Of a stretch of DNA of 64,000 nt, positions 10,365-19,416 are shown piece by piece. The notes under the pieces were generated by a model. That model had not been told where the DNA came from and searched no databases. It saw only the letters and a list, made by a program, of their open reading frames with translations. The DNA is from Thermomicrobium sp. CFH 73360. GTDB lineage: Bacteria; Chloroflexota; Chloroflexia; Thermomicrobiales; Thermomicrobiaceae. The position numbers and the translations under genes are program-made. Position 1 is the first letter of the stretch; every line of letters starts with the position of its first letter. The stretch lies in NCBI RefSeq assembly GCF_023806465.1, contig NZ_JAMSLS010000001.1, forward strand, positions 558,001-622,000. The letters run 5' to 3'.

Positions 10365-10887
10365 TGTACCCCCCGCCGCGATGATAGGACGCACACCAGC
10401 GACCGTCAAACGCAAGGGCTGCTAGCAGCTGGGTTCGGATGTCACGCACCGTACGACTTCAGTCACGGTGTGTTGCGTTTCCAGAACAGATGCAACGGAG
10501 CTCACGGCCGCAGTCTGACACTACCATCTTTCACCTTCGCCTAACTCTTCCCGCAGCTCCCAGACAGAAAGCGACCGAGAAGGGCATGCGTCACGACATC
10601 ACCCTCACACCAGCAGGGCAACCACTTCGCGCCCACAAAGATCACCCACACAAGTGGTGAGGAACGTCTCTCGTGGCTTGGCTGCTCGGCATGGGGGGTA
10701 CGAGCGGGATTGCTCGGGAGGAATGCACCTCCTGGCACGGTGCACTTGAGACAACAACTCGTTGTGTCATCGATCGTGGTACCGCAGAGAACATCCCTCC
10801 CACGTTCACGAGAGATTGGACACAGCACGGCGGACCAACAGCGCACGCACCCCTGCAGGACAATCCGCAGCAGCCTTCCGACGACAC
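10365..10887. other. intergenic region without a supported gene
   Basis: A stretch of 523 bases between two minus-strand genes. Open frames on both strands look like chance frames. A run UGGUACCGC on the plus strand (near 10776-10788) resembles the core of a T-box, but no tRNA synthetase or amino-acid gene lies downstream on that strand. I find no tRNA or clear terminator. Confidence 0.55.
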
Positions 10888-11565
10888 TCAAGATGCCTCA
10901 GTTTCTGGTATCTGTCCGTCGAACTCCGCCAGCATCTCGCGAGCGCGCCGCAAGAGTTCCAGGACCTCTTCGTCGCTCGCCTGGTGGAAGTCTTGGTACC
11001 AGGCGCCAACACCATCGAGCGGTTCGGGCATGAGTAGCACTTCAATGCGGTCAACCTCACGGCGCAGACGTTCCGCTGTCGAGGGCGGCGCCACTGGCAA
11101 GGCGACGATGATCCGTTCCGGATGTTGCTCGCGGACCGCAGCGATTGCCCCCAACATCGTAAACCCGGTCGCGACCCCATCGTCGACAAGAATCGCTGTC
11201 TTCCCAGCCAGGTCCGGAAGTGGCCGTCCCTCGCGATACAGCTGGCGACGCCGTTCGAGCTCCGCCATCAGTTTGGGCACGACACGCCGAATATACTCCT
11301 CGGTGGCCACTCCCAGTGCGACTTCTTCTTGATTCACGGAGACGAAACCATTTTCGGCCACGACACCGATCGCATATTCTGGATTAAACGGAGCTCCAAT
11401 CTTGCGCGTCAGGATGACGTCCAGGGGAAGGCGGAGTGCACGCGCAATCTCATACCCCACCAAAACACCCCCGCGCGGCAAAGCCAGCACGATCGCAGCT
11501 TGTCCTGCAAGGTCGCGCAAGCGCTCAGCGAGCTGTCGTCCTGCATCGAAACGATCTCGAAACAT
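10888..11565 (-). CDS. phosphoribosyltransferase-fold protein
   Basis: A 225-residue protein of the type I phosphoribosyltransferase family (PF00156). The PRPP-binding loop is AILVDDGVATGFTM (residues about 128-141), with the two acidic residues and the small-residue loop intact. The N-terminal FRDRFDAGRQLAERLRDL and ALPRGGVLVGYEIAR are typical of the group found as a stand-alone predicted phosphoribosyltransferase or fused to hydrolases, rather than of a known nucleotide salvage enzyme. ATG 11565 is chosen because GGAGGTGGGG precedes it; a GTG lies directly before it. The gene diverges from RNase J. Confidence 0.87.
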   Translation of the reverse strand: MFRDRFDAGRQLAERLRDLAGQAAIVLALPRGGVLVGYEIARALRLPLDVILTRKIGAPFNPEYAIGVVAENGFVSVNQEEVALGVATEEYIRRVVPKLMAELERRRQLYREGRPLPDLAGKTAILVDDGVATGFTMLGAIAAVREQHPERIIVALPVAPPSTAERLRREVDRIEVLLMPEPLDGVGAWYQDFHQASDEEVLELLRRAREMLAEFDGQIPETEAS

Positions 11566-11674
11566 CACCCACCCCCACCTCCGTACTGCTCGTCACAGTG
11601 TCTTCCTCAGCTATGATTGACGCAATCGTGCGGCGACCCTGCGAGCGCCGCGTTTATCAGCGGAGGAACGGTAC

Positions 11675-13336
11675 ATGGCCAAACCACGTCTTCGGATCAT
11701 CCCGCTCGGCGGCGTCGGCGAGATCGGGAAGAGCATGACCGTTTACGAGTACCGGAACGACATGATTGTCATCGACGCCGGCGCCAAATTCCCCGAAGAG
11801 GATCTCCGTGGAGTTGATCTGATTATCCCCGACGTCGGTTATATCAAGCAACGCCTCTCCAAGCTCCGCGCCATCCTCCTCACCCACGGGCACGAGGATC
11901 ACATCGGTGGGATCCCGTTCATCCTGAACGAGTTGAAAGGGATCGCACCAGTCCCAATTTATGGCTCGGAACTCGCCATCGCGTATGCGCGGGCGAAGAT
12001 CGAGGACTACAGCGATCCCAAGCTCGCTGACTTCCGGGTCGTCCAACCGCGGAAGCGGTATCGTCTCGGTGCGCACTTTGAGGTAGAGTTCATTCCTGTC
12101 ACCCATAGTATTCCGGGAAGCTACGCCATTGCGCTCAAGACGCCGCTCGGCTGGGTCGTCCATACTGGCGACTACAAGTTCGACCCCACACCTCCACTCG
12201 GACCGAGGACTGATGAGGAACGGCTCAAGCAGATCGGTCGCGAGGGAGTCCTGGTGCTCCTCTCCGACGCAGTACGCGTCGAGCGGCCAGGTCGGACACC
12301 CTCCGAAGCCGTGGTCAGCGAGACACTCGACCGGATCATCGGCGCAGCCGAAGGTCGTGTCGTCCTGACGACATTCGCCTCCAACATCACCCGGATTGAT
12401 CAGGCGATCCGAGCGGCATATCGACATGGGCGAAAAGTGGCGATCTCTGGCCGCAGCATGGAGCAGAGTACACGGATTGCGCAGGAGCTTGGCTATCTCA
12501 AGCCGCCGCCTGAAGTGATTGTTCCGCTTGAGATCGCCATGACCTTGCCGCGCAAGCAAGCAATGCTCTTGACGACTGGTAGCCAGGGTGAGGCAACCGC
12601 AGCGCTCGCACGGATCGCAAGTAGCGATCATCCACATATCCGCCTCACACCGGGTGACCTCGTCATCTTCTCGGCAACGCCCATCCCTGGCAATGAGCAA
12701 ACCGTCAGCGAGACGATCGACCAGCTCTTTCGCATGGGCATTAAGGTTATCTACCCGGATATCGAGCCGACTGTCCACGTTTCGGGACACGCCAGTCGCG
12801 ACGAACTCAAGCATATGTTGAGACTGCTTCGCCCACGCTTCTGTGTGCCGGTACACGGTGAGTACCGGCATTTGGCGCTTTACCGAGAACTTGCACTTGA
12901 ACTGGGTTATCTTCCGGAACGGGTCATCATCCCCGAACTTGGGAGTGTGTTGAGCTTCAGCCGAGAAGACGCACGGCGTGAGGGTACTGTCGACTGTGGC
13001 CCGGTGCTCGTCGATTTTGTCACCCCGACGCACGCTCTCTTGCGACGCCGCGACGAAGTGGCAGCGAGCGGCGTCATCATCGCCGCCTTTGTCATCGACC
13101 GCGAGACCGGCAAACTGATTGCCGGTCCTGAAGTCACAGCGCGGGGACTCAACGGGAAGGTCAGTCCGGAAACATTGGCCAAGGTCACTGAAGAGTTCAA
13201 GCGGTTTCTGGCCAAGCAAAAGGGCGGCTTCAGCCACGGCTACCTGGTCAGTCGCACAAAAAGCGTACTCGGACGCCAGCTTTATCGCCGGGCCAAGTTC
13301 CGTCCGCTCATTCTCCCGCTCATCAGCGAGTTGTGA
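11675..13336 (+). CDS. rnj: ribonuclease J
   Basis: A 553-residue metallo-beta-lactamase/beta-CASP nuclease, the usual size for RNase J, which trims and degrades RNA as endo- and 5'-exonuclease. The zinc motif HGHEDHIGG is at residues 71-79 (H71, H73, D75, H76), with HSIPGSYAI (from about residue 147) and the beta-CASP region with GSQGE and HVSGHASRDEL (residues about 370-380). The C-terminal domain follows to residue 553. ATG 11675 follows GGAGGAACG. It stands alone on the plus strand, divergent from the phosphoribosyltransferase gene. Confidence 0.95.
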   Translation: MAKPRLRIIPLGGVGEIGKSMTVYEYRNDMIVIDAGAKFPEEDLRGVDLIIPDVGYIKQRLSKLRAILLTHGHEDHIGGIPFILNELKGIAPVPIYGSELAIAYARAKIEDYSDPKLADFRVVQPRKRYRLGAHFEVEFIPVTHSIPGSYAIALKTPLGWVVHTGDYKFDPTPPLGPRTDEERLKQIGREGVLVLLSDAVRVERPGRTPSEAVVSETLDRIIGAAEGRVVLTTFASNITRIDQAIRAAYRHGRKVAISGRSMEQSTRIAQELGYLKPPPEVIVPLEIAMTLPRKQAMLLTTGSQGEATAALARIASSDHPHIRLTPGDLVIFSATPIPGNEQTVSETIDQLFRMGIKVIYPDIEPTVHVSGHASRDELKHMLRLLRPRFCVPVHGEYRHLALYRELALELGYLPERVIIPELGSVLSFSREDARREGTVDCGPVLVDFVTPTHALLRRRDEVAASGVIIAAFVIDRETGKLIAGPEVTARGLNGKVSPETLAKVTEEFKRFLAKQKGGFSHGYLVSRTKSVLGRQLYRRAKFRPLILPLISEL

Positions 13337-13350
13337 AGCAACTCAACTGT

Positions 13351-13704
13351 TTAGCGAAGACGCGCAATCAGTACGTTGACGATCACCAGCGCCATGACGA
13401 TGAGCGCGGACAGTGCTTGGCTGTTCGCTCGCCCGAGGCGATTGCGCAAGACAACACTCAACCCCAATGCGAGGAGCGCCAGGTAGCCCGTGATCGGGTG
13501 CCAGATACTGATCACCTGCGGCGCCCGAATATAGAGGATTGTGCCCAGCACGACCTGCAGCGCAATCAACAGGTGCGCGATGCCAACCAGCCACATCGGC
13601 AGACCACCCTGTCGCCGCCGCAGGTAGCTCCCAAGAGCGATCAGGAGATAGACAATCGCGAGCGATTCGCCGAGCGCCCCATGGATCGCGACAATCGTCC
13701 CCAT
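13351..13704 (-). CDS. small four-helix membrane protein, function unknown
   Basis: A 117-residue hydrophobic protein with four predicted membrane helices. Short charged loops separate them (LRRRQGGLP, RNRLGRANSQ). The segment SIWHPITGYLALLALGL recalls small cytochrome b561-like or SirB-like membrane proteins, with one histidine in WHP, but I cannot place it in a family. ATG 13704 is preceded by AAGGAGGGAGA, an excellent ribosome binding site. It ends 14 bases from the RNase J stop on the opposite strand and follows the next gene in the same direction. Confidence 0.75.
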   Translation of the reverse strand: MGTIVAIHGALGESLAIVYLLIALGSYLRRRQGGLPMWLVGIAHLLIALQVVLGTILYIRAPQVISIWHPITGYLALLALGLSVVLRNRLGRANSQALSALIVMALVIVNVLIARLR

Positions 13705-13745
13705 TCTCCCTCCTTCCCACGCGCAATCCTAGCACAGAGACATGA

Positions 13746-14270
13746 CTATGCGTTTGGTAATCGACTAGAGAGCCACCATCCCACTGCTCCAAGACTCAGC
13801 GTGAGTGGAAATATCCACCGCTCTGGAAGCGTGACGATACGGGCTGGATGGAAGAGTGGCGCACCTCCGGTCGCCAGATCGCGCACCAGGTGCGATCCCA
13901 AGCCGAGTCCTAAACCGAGACCAAACGGATGATCCCAGCGGAACGCCCAACCCACCAACAAGCCGGCCGTCACTGCCGAATGCGTGGGTGGGCGGCTCGG
14001 CATGGTCATGCAGGCCCGCAATTGGAGCGAACGCGCCGCAACAACGTGATCGAGATCGATCGCCAACGCACCGACCAGCGCCCCCGCGAGCACACGCGCC
14101 GGAGCCCTGACGCGGCTCGCAAGCGGTAGCGTCGTCGCAAGCGCGAGTGCAGCATGTGAGGCAGCATCGCTCAACCCGCGGCGGAGTGTGCCCGGCGGTG
14201 CTTCGCTCCAGATCCGATGGGCCATGACTGTTGCAACCCACGCTGCACCGCTAAGAGTCCAGTGTCGCAT
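13746..14270 (-). CDS. YdjM-like membrane-bound metal-dependent hydrolase (putative)
   Basis: A 174-residue membrane protein. It resembles the YdjM/DUF457 group by scattered acidic and histidine residues at helix ends: GALAIDLDHVVAAR, PTHSAVTAGLLVGW and GSHLVRDLATGG. Such residues may bind a metal; the reaction of this family is not well known. ATG 14270 follows GGGGGTGAGG. The longer open frame upstream is not supported, because it has no family-like sequence. It diverges from queC and is followed in the same direction by the small membrane protein at 13351. Confidence 0.7.
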   Translation of the reverse strand: MRHWTLSGAAWVATVMAHRIWSEAPPGTLRRGLSDAASHAALALATTLPLASRVRAPARVLAGALVGALAIDLDHVVAARSLQLRACMTMPSRPPTHSAVTAGLLVGWAFRWDHPFGLGLGLGLGSHLVRDLATGGAPLFHPARIVTLPERWIFPLTLSLGAVGWWLSSRLPNA

Positions 14271-14341
14271 CCTCACCCCCACTTCCCAAGCCGAGCATAC
14301 TCGAGATGCGAGAACTGCGGAGAACCCGGAAGGAGACAAGG

Positions 14342-15061
14342 GTGGAAAGCAACACATTGCCACGCCGCGCTGTTGTCCTCCTCTCTGGAGGTCTTGACAG
14401 CACAACACTTGCGTATCTCCTCCACGCATACGGCTTCCAGCTCTACGGTCTCTCATTCCGCTACGGCCAGCGTCACGAACGCGAGCTCCTGGCGGCGCAG
14501 GCTGTCGCACAGCGACTCGGTTTTGCCGAGCACCGGATCCTGACGCTTGATCTCGCTCAGTGGGGCGGCTCCTCGCTCCTTGGCACCGGAGAGATTCCCT
14601 CGCAGCCGACAAGCGGAATCCCGTCAACCTACGTCCCTGTCCGTAACCTCATATTCCTTGCCGTCGCCCACGCTTACGCCGAGGCAATCGATGCCGACGC
14701 CGTGGCTCTCGCTGTCAGCCAGGTCGACTACAGCGGCTATCCTGACTGTCGCGGGGAGTTCCTCGCGGCCTACCAGCAGGCGGCTGATCTCGCCTCGCGC
14801 CGCTTCGTCGAGACTGGCCGGCGCATCCCCATCCTCGCACCGTTCTTAGACGTGCCGAAGTCAGCGATCATCCGCTTGGGCCTGCGTCTTGGAGTTGACT
14901 ACGGCCTCACCTGGTCTTGCTACCGTGGGGGCGAGTGGCCCTGCCAACAGTGCGATTCTTGCCGCTTACGAGCACGCGCCTTCGCGGAAGTAGGTGTTCC
15001 CGACCCGCTTCTCGCGCCTCCCGCAGCGCCTCGTGGTACAACAGGCGCGGTGGACAGATGA
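14342..15061 (+). CDS. queC: 7-cyano-7-deazaguanine synthase
   Basis: A 239-residue enzyme that converts 7-carboxy-7-deazaguanine to preQ0 with ATP and ammonia, in queuosine biosynthesis. The PP-loop SGGLDS is at residues 15-20, FRYGQRHERE follows, and the zinc site appears at the C-terminus as CYRGG...CQQCDSC. The start is GTG 14342, with AGGAG at 14331-14335; the open frame extends 12 residues upstream to an ATG that lacks such a site. The stop is ten bases before the start of the YchF-like gene, so the two are probably cotranscribed. No other queuosine gene is in view. Confidence 0.95.
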   Translation: MESNTLPRRAVVLLSGGLDSTTLAYLLHAYGFQLYGLSFRYGQRHERELLAAQAVAQRLGFAEHRILTLDLAQWGGSSLLGTGEIPSQPTSGIPSTYVPVRNLIFLAVAHAYAEAIDADAVALAVSQVDYSGYPDCRGEFLAAYQQAADLASRRFVETGRRIPILAPFLDVPKSAIIRLGLRLGVDYGLTWSCYRGGEWPCQQCDSCRLRARAFAEVGVPDPLLAPPAAPRGTTGAVDR

Positions 15062-15071
15062 GGGAGGTTGC

Positions 15072-16175
15072 ATGCCAGTCCAGCTCGTATTGATCGGGCT
15101 TCCGCAGAGTGGCAAGACAACGGTCTTCAACGCGTTGACCGGCGCGAGCGCAGCAACTGGTACCTTCAGTGGTGTCGAGGACGAACCGAACTTGGCTACC
15201 GTCAAGGTACCTGATCCGCGGCTTGATGCGCTCACCGAGATGTTCCAGCCACGTCGCACCGTTCCGGCCGAGATCCAGTACTGGGATGTCGCCGGGCTGG
15301 CGAAAGGGATTCACGAACGCGGACTCAGCGGCCGCCTCCTTGGCTATTTGCAGCAGGCGAGCGCACTTGTCCATGTCGTCCGCGCGTTTGATGACCCCAC
15401 CGTTCCTCATCCGGAAGGCTCGGTCGATCCACTGCGTGACATTGCCACCATCGACATGGAACTCCTTTTCGTCGACCTTGCCATGGTGGACAAGCGCCTG
15501 CAGCGGATCCGCCAAATGATTCCCAAGCTCCGCGGCTCAGAGCGCGAGGTGCACGAACGCGAAGGTGCGGTTCTGGAACGTCTACACCGCGCACTGAGCG
15601 AAGGGACACCAATCCGAGCCGTCGAGCTCGCTCCCGACGAGGAGAAGCTCCTCCGTGGCTTCGGCTTCCTGACGCAGAAGCCGCTCCTTATCCTGCTCAA
15701 TCTTGGCGAAGAACGACTCCCCGAAGCCGAAACACTCCTCGCAGCCGCAAGCGAGCGTGTTACTGGCCCCGGTGTCGCGGTCGAGGCCTTGCCAGGAAAG
15801 CTCGAGGCCGAACTGGCCCAGCTCGCCCCTGACGAGGCAGCCATCTTTATGCGAGAACTAGGGATCGTCGAGCCAGCACGAAACCGCGTCATCCGTACTT
15901 CATATCGCTTGCTCGGACTCATCTCCTTCTTTACCGTTGGCCCCGACGAAGTCCGTGCCTGGACAATCCGCCGCGGAGCAACCGCTGTCGAGGCGGCCGG
16001 CGCGATCCACACCGATCTTGCGCAAGGCTTCATTCGCGCCGAGGTCGTCCATTATGACGATCTCGTCCGTGCTGGTGGGCTCGCAGAGGCACGGAAGCTC
16101 GGCGCGCTGCGTCTCGAAGGTCGCCAGTACGTCGTTCAGGACGGAGACATCGTCCACATCCTGTTCAACGTCTGA
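15072..16175 (+). CDS. ychF: YchF/Obg-family GTPase (TGS domain)
   Basis: A 367-residue GTPase of the Obg superfamily. The P-loop is GLPQSGKTT (residues 9-17), the switch II region reads YWDVAGLAKG, where usual DxxG gives DVAG, and a C-terminal TGS domain begins near residue 280 (LISFFTVGPDEVRAWTIRRGATAVEAAG). The guanine-specificity motif is altered, as in YchF proteins that bind ATP as well as GTP (LLNLGEERLP in place of NKxD). ATG 15072 has GGGAGG at 15062-15067. These proteins associate with ribosomes. It follows queC by ten bases. Confidence 0.9.
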   Translation: MPVQLVLIGLPQSGKTTVFNALTGASAATGTFSGVEDEPNLATVKVPDPRLDALTEMFQPRRTVPAEIQYWDVAGLAKGIHERGLSGRLLGYLQQASALVHVVRAFDDPTVPHPEGSVDPLRDIATIDMELLFVDLAMVDKRLQRIRQMIPKLRGSEREVHEREGAVLERLHRALSEGTPIRAVELAPDEEKLLRGFGFLTQKPLLILLNLGEERLPEAETLLAAASERVTGPGVAVEALPGKLEAELAQLAPDEAAIFMRELGIVEPARNRVIRTSYRLLGLISFFTVGPDEVRAWTIRRGATAVEAAGAIHTDLAQGFIRAEVVHYDDLVRAGGLAEARKLGALRLEGRQYVVQDGDIVHILFNV

Positions 16176-16194
16176 TTCCCGCGGGGGCCGCACG

Positions 16195-18690
16195 GTGAGC
16201 GTGGATCTTGGACCACGAACGGCTGGACTGCTCCCGAGTTGGCTCATTCTCCTGACCGCCATGCTCTGGATTGCGGCAATCGTTGCCGTCTGGCGCTGGC
16301 GTCGCCGCCTGGCCGGGGAACTTACTGCGCCCGGCGCACTCGCGCTCGCCTGGCTCCTCTTCTTTTGGCGCCCGTTGACGACGCCTGCTTCCGTACCACG
16401 TGGCGGTGGCGATCTCGCCTCATTCTTTTTCCCGCTTCACGCCTTTGCAGCTCGCACAGTACAAGAGGGATATTTGCCCCTCTGGAACCCGACACTCTTC
16501 AGTGGTCTACCCCACTGGGCCAATTACCAAACCGGAATCCTCTACCCGCCGAACTGGCTTGCCTGGCTACTGGCGCGGCCGTTCAACTACGGGGCGCTCG
16601 AACTCCTGGTACTCGTCCACTACGCAATTGCGAGCCTGGGGGCCTATGCACTTGCACGTTATGGGCTTTCCCTCGGTCGGATCCCGAGCCTCGCTGCTGG
16701 AATTGTTTTCCCCTACAGCGGTTTTCTCGTCGCTCACCTCGGACACTACTCGATGCTCGCAACCGCTGTCTGGATCCCGTGGCTGTGGCTCGCGCTTGCC
16801 CGTCTCGTTGCAACGCAACACTGGCGCTGGGTGGGCGGGATCGCGCTGGCGACCTTTCTCCTCGCAACCGGCGGCCATCAACAGACACTCTTCTATGGTC
16901 TCCTGGCAAGTGGCCTCTGGTGGCTCGCTTGTCTCATCTCCTGGCATGGCCAGGAGCTCCGCCGGTTTTGGCAAGGGATCACTGAGCACGCACACTCGGA
17001 ATGGCTTTTGGCCCTTCGAGCACTCGTGGCCGAGGGGCTCCGCGCCGGGCTTGGCGTTACCAGTGGGCTCTTGCTCGCTGCACCAGCGCTACTTCCCGCA
17101 CTCGAACTCGCACGGCGATCGGTCCGGGCCGGCGGGCTGAGTTACGAGCAGGCAAGCGAGTTTGCACTTCAGCCAATTGCGTTGCTCTCCTTTGTCCTCC
17201 CACGCCTCTGGGGTGATAACCCGACTAACTGGTGGGGAAGTTGGGCCAGTGGGGAAGTGTGGGGCTATGCGGGGATTATTACGCTACTCCTGGCCGGTCT
17301 CGGCCTTGTTTGGAGTCGCGAGCCACTCCGCTGGGCGTTGGGTGGTCTTGGATTACTGGCACTCTTGCACGCGCTTGGTCCCAGCACGCCGCTGCACGGT
17401 TGGATCTATCGCTTCCTACCGTTCGCTGATCTGCTGCGCGCACCAGCCCGCACACTCCTCTTTGTTGACCTCACTTTCGCCTTGCTCGCAGCGCTTGGCC
17501 TGGCTGCTCTCACTAACACCTCACGAAACAGTCTGGGACTTCTGCAACGCGGTCTCGCTGTCACCATTGCTGCACTCAGCTTCGTGATAACACCGCTCCT
17601 ACTGCTGTCTATTGTTGCCACTGCCACGCCACCTCCACGAGCGATCATTGCGTTAGATGGAGTACTCCTTGCACTTCTCTGGCTTGCATTGACGACCCTC
17701 TGGCTCTGGGCACATTCGAAGCAACTCCCAACAACGGTCAGCTTACTGGTTGGGATCATCTTCGTAACACTTGATCTCTTCAGTGCGACTGCCCCGTTCA
17801 ACCCCACGCCAGATGACCTGCTCGTGGACTACCGTCATCCGAACGTAGTGGAAAGCGTTCGCAGCGCTTCCCACCAGGACGGGCCTTGGCGTCTGCTCTC
17901 CCTCTCCATCCGGTGGCAGCCGAGCGCTGCAGCCGTCCACGCGCTGGAAGACGCTGGTGGGCTCTACGACCCGATGCAACCGGCAGCCTACGCAAAGATC
18001 CTGGACTGCGCTCGGAGTGCGCCGCAGCGCCCACTGCTCGATCTCCTGAACGTGCGGTTCCTCCTTACATCTGCTGAGGCTGTCCCACCCGGAACACGTT
18101 TCCAGGAGAAAATCACGAGTGCGGAAGGGCTCGTGCTCTGGGAGAATCCCGACGCGCTGCCACGCGCCTGGCTGACCACGAACGCCACCGTGACCAGTCT
18201 TGAGGCTGCGCTCGCGCGCCTCTGCGAACCCGACTTTGACCCGCGACGGGAGCTTCTGCTCACTGGTCCGTTACCACCGCCCGACCCCACCGCGACCGGT
18301 AGCACCCAGATCGCTTGGGACGGGCCAAACCAGCTAAACGTTCGTGTCCAGGTGAGCGCACCAGCGTACCTCGTCGTCGCAGTATCGGCTGATCCTGGTT
18401 GGCACGCACAGCTTGACGGGACGCCCGTCCCGATAGCTCTTGCCGACGGAATTTACCAAGCTGTCTGGGTTCCGGCGGGCGAGCACACTGTCATCTTTAG
18501 CTACCAACCACCGCTTCTTGGGTGGGGGCTGCTCGCGGCGAGCGTTGGTGGGGCCATACTGTTGCTCGCACTCACACGTGACATTGCTGTTCGTCGGCTC
18601 TCGGCCGTCTCACGGGGCGCTCAACCATCCCTTGCTCCGGCCGAGGCATCACATGCCATCACGAGCGAGCCGAGCCAGCGCAACCGCTGA
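16195..18690 (+). CDS. YfhO-like large membrane protein
   Basis: An 832-residue protein with about a dozen membrane helices and a C-terminal soluble domain. The region DLASFFFPLHAFAARTVQEG and PLWNPTLFSGLPHWANYQTG is typical of the YfhO family (PF09586), thought to act in cell-surface glycosylation, possibly as lipid-linked sugar transferases. The soluble tail ends with a final helix near residue 790. GTG 16195 is the chosen start, 19 bases after the YchF stop; a second GTG at 16201 is possible and the ribosome binding site is weak (GCGGGGGCC). The longer open frame upstream overlaps the GTPase gene and is not credible. Confidence 0.82.
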   Translation: MSVDLGPRTAGLLPSWLILLTAMLWIAAIVAVWRWRRRLAGELTAPGALALAWLLFFWRPLTTPASVPRGGGDLASFFFPLHAFAARTVQEGYLPLWNPTLFSGLPHWANYQTGILYPPNWLAWLLARPFNYGALELLVLVHYAIASLGAYALARYGLSLGRIPSLAAGIVFPYSGFLVAHLGHYSMLATAVWIPWLWLALARLVATQHWRWVGGIALATFLLATGGHQQTLFYGLLASGLWWLACLISWHGQELRRFWQGITEHAHSEWLLALRALVAEGLRAGLGVTSGLLLAAPALLPALELARRSVRAGGLSYEQASEFALQPIALLSFVLPRLWGDNPTNWWGSWASGEVWGYAGIITLLLAGLGLVWSREPLRWALGGLGLLALLHALGPSTPLHGWIYRFLPFADLLRAPARTLLFVDLTFALLAALGLAALTNTSRNSLGLLQRGLAVTIAALSFVITPLLLLSIVATATPPPRAIIALDGVLLALLWLALTTLWLWAHSKQLPTTVSLLVGIIFVTLDLFSATAPFNPTPDDLLVDYRHPNVVESVRSASHQDGPWRLLSLSIRWQPSAAAVHALEDAGGLYDPMQPAAYAKILDCARSAPQRPLLDLLNVRFLLTSAEAVPPGTRFQEKITSAEGLVLWENPDALPRAWLTTNATVTSLEAALARLCEPDFDPRRELLLTGPLPPPDPTATGSTQIAWDGPNQLNVRVQVSAPAYLVVAVSADPGWHAQLDGTPVPIALADGIYQAVWVPAGEHTVIFSYQPPLLGWGLLAASVGGAILLLALTRDIAVRRLSAVSRGAQPSLAPAEASHAITSEPSQRNR

Positions 18691-18741
18691 TACCCTGAAC
18701 CGTCCTCATGCGAGGTCGAGTCAGCTCAACCACAGTGTCCG

Positions 18742-19389
18742 CTACCAACGGGCCTTCGCGCCGTAGCTCTGCCGGAGTGCCGCAACCGCCTCCTCGCCGA
18801 TGCGGTGGAGCTCCATCGCCGCACTGCGTGCCGTCACCACAAGGCGGCACAGGAACTCCAACACCTCGACGCGCCGAAATGCATCCAGTGGTGACTCACC
18901 CACCGTGACAACACCATGGTTTGCCATCATCGCGACCCAGCGATCCTTGCCAAGGGCTTCAGCGACGGCACGGGCGAGCTCATCCGTACCCGGCTGGATA
19001 TACGGTACGCGGGCGATCTCACCCAGATAGAGCGCCGTCTCAGGTACAAGATCCGTGGGGAGTTCGATGTCGGTACAGGCCACGAGGGTGGTGTAGAAGG
19101 GCGAGAGATGAATCACGCAGCGGACGTCTGGACGCGCCTGGTAGATGCGGCGATGCAGCTGAATTTCGGTCGACGCCTCCGGCGGCTCGCCCGGCCCTCC
19201 TTGCAGCGGCGCTAGAACAAAGTCCTGGGTATCGAGCTGGTCGAGTGCTGTACCACGCATCGTGATCAAGAAGTGCGACTCACTTCGGCGCAGGCTGAGG
19301 TTCCCACCGGTTCCCCAGAGATAGCCACGGCTGCCGGCAAGCCGCCCCAAGGCGATGAGGCTCTGATGGGGCACGAGTTCAACCGGCAT
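18742..19389 (-). CDS. class II aldolase/adducin-family protein with altered metal site
   Basis: A 215-residue protein of the FucA/AraD fold. Family features are GRLAGSRGYLWGTGGNLSLR (N-terminal phosphate-binding region), ASTEIQLHRRIYQARPDVRCV with the acidic residue, and MMANHGVVTVG with the third histidine. The usual HxHPxYAT zinc motif reads HLSPFYTT here, so the second histidine is Ser. It may therefore bind metal differently, or have lost aldolase activity. It is 27 bases downstream of sucD on the same strand, an unusual partner for succinyl-CoA ligase. Confidence 0.85.
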   Translation of the reverse strand: MPVELVPHQSLIALGRLAGSRGYLWGTGGNLSLRRSESHFLITMRGTALDQLDTQDFVLAPLQGGPGEPPEASTEIQLHRRIYQARPDVRCVIHLSPFYTTLVACTDIELPTDLVPETALYLGEIARVPYIQPGTDELARAVAEALGKDRWVAMMANHGVVTVGESPLDAFRRVEVLEFLCRLVVTARSAAMELHRIGEEAVAALRQSYGAKARW

Positions 19390-19416
19390 AGTGATCCTTC
19401 CTCCCGTGCCGGGCTG

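Noticed and set aside
10770-10800. T-box-like core UGGUACCGC
   Set aside because: No tRNA synthetase or amino-acid gene lies downstream on that strand and no stem I or antiterminator could be drawn.
11657-13237. 526-residue open frame on the minus strand opposite RNase J
   Set aside because: It is the antisense shadow of a well-supported gene, has no family resemblance, and starts without a ribosome binding site. GC-rich codon bias opens such frames.
14271-14627. N-terminal extension of the YdjM-like protein frame
   Set aside because: It lacks family-like sequence, is antisense to queC, and a ribosome binding site supports the internal start at 14270.
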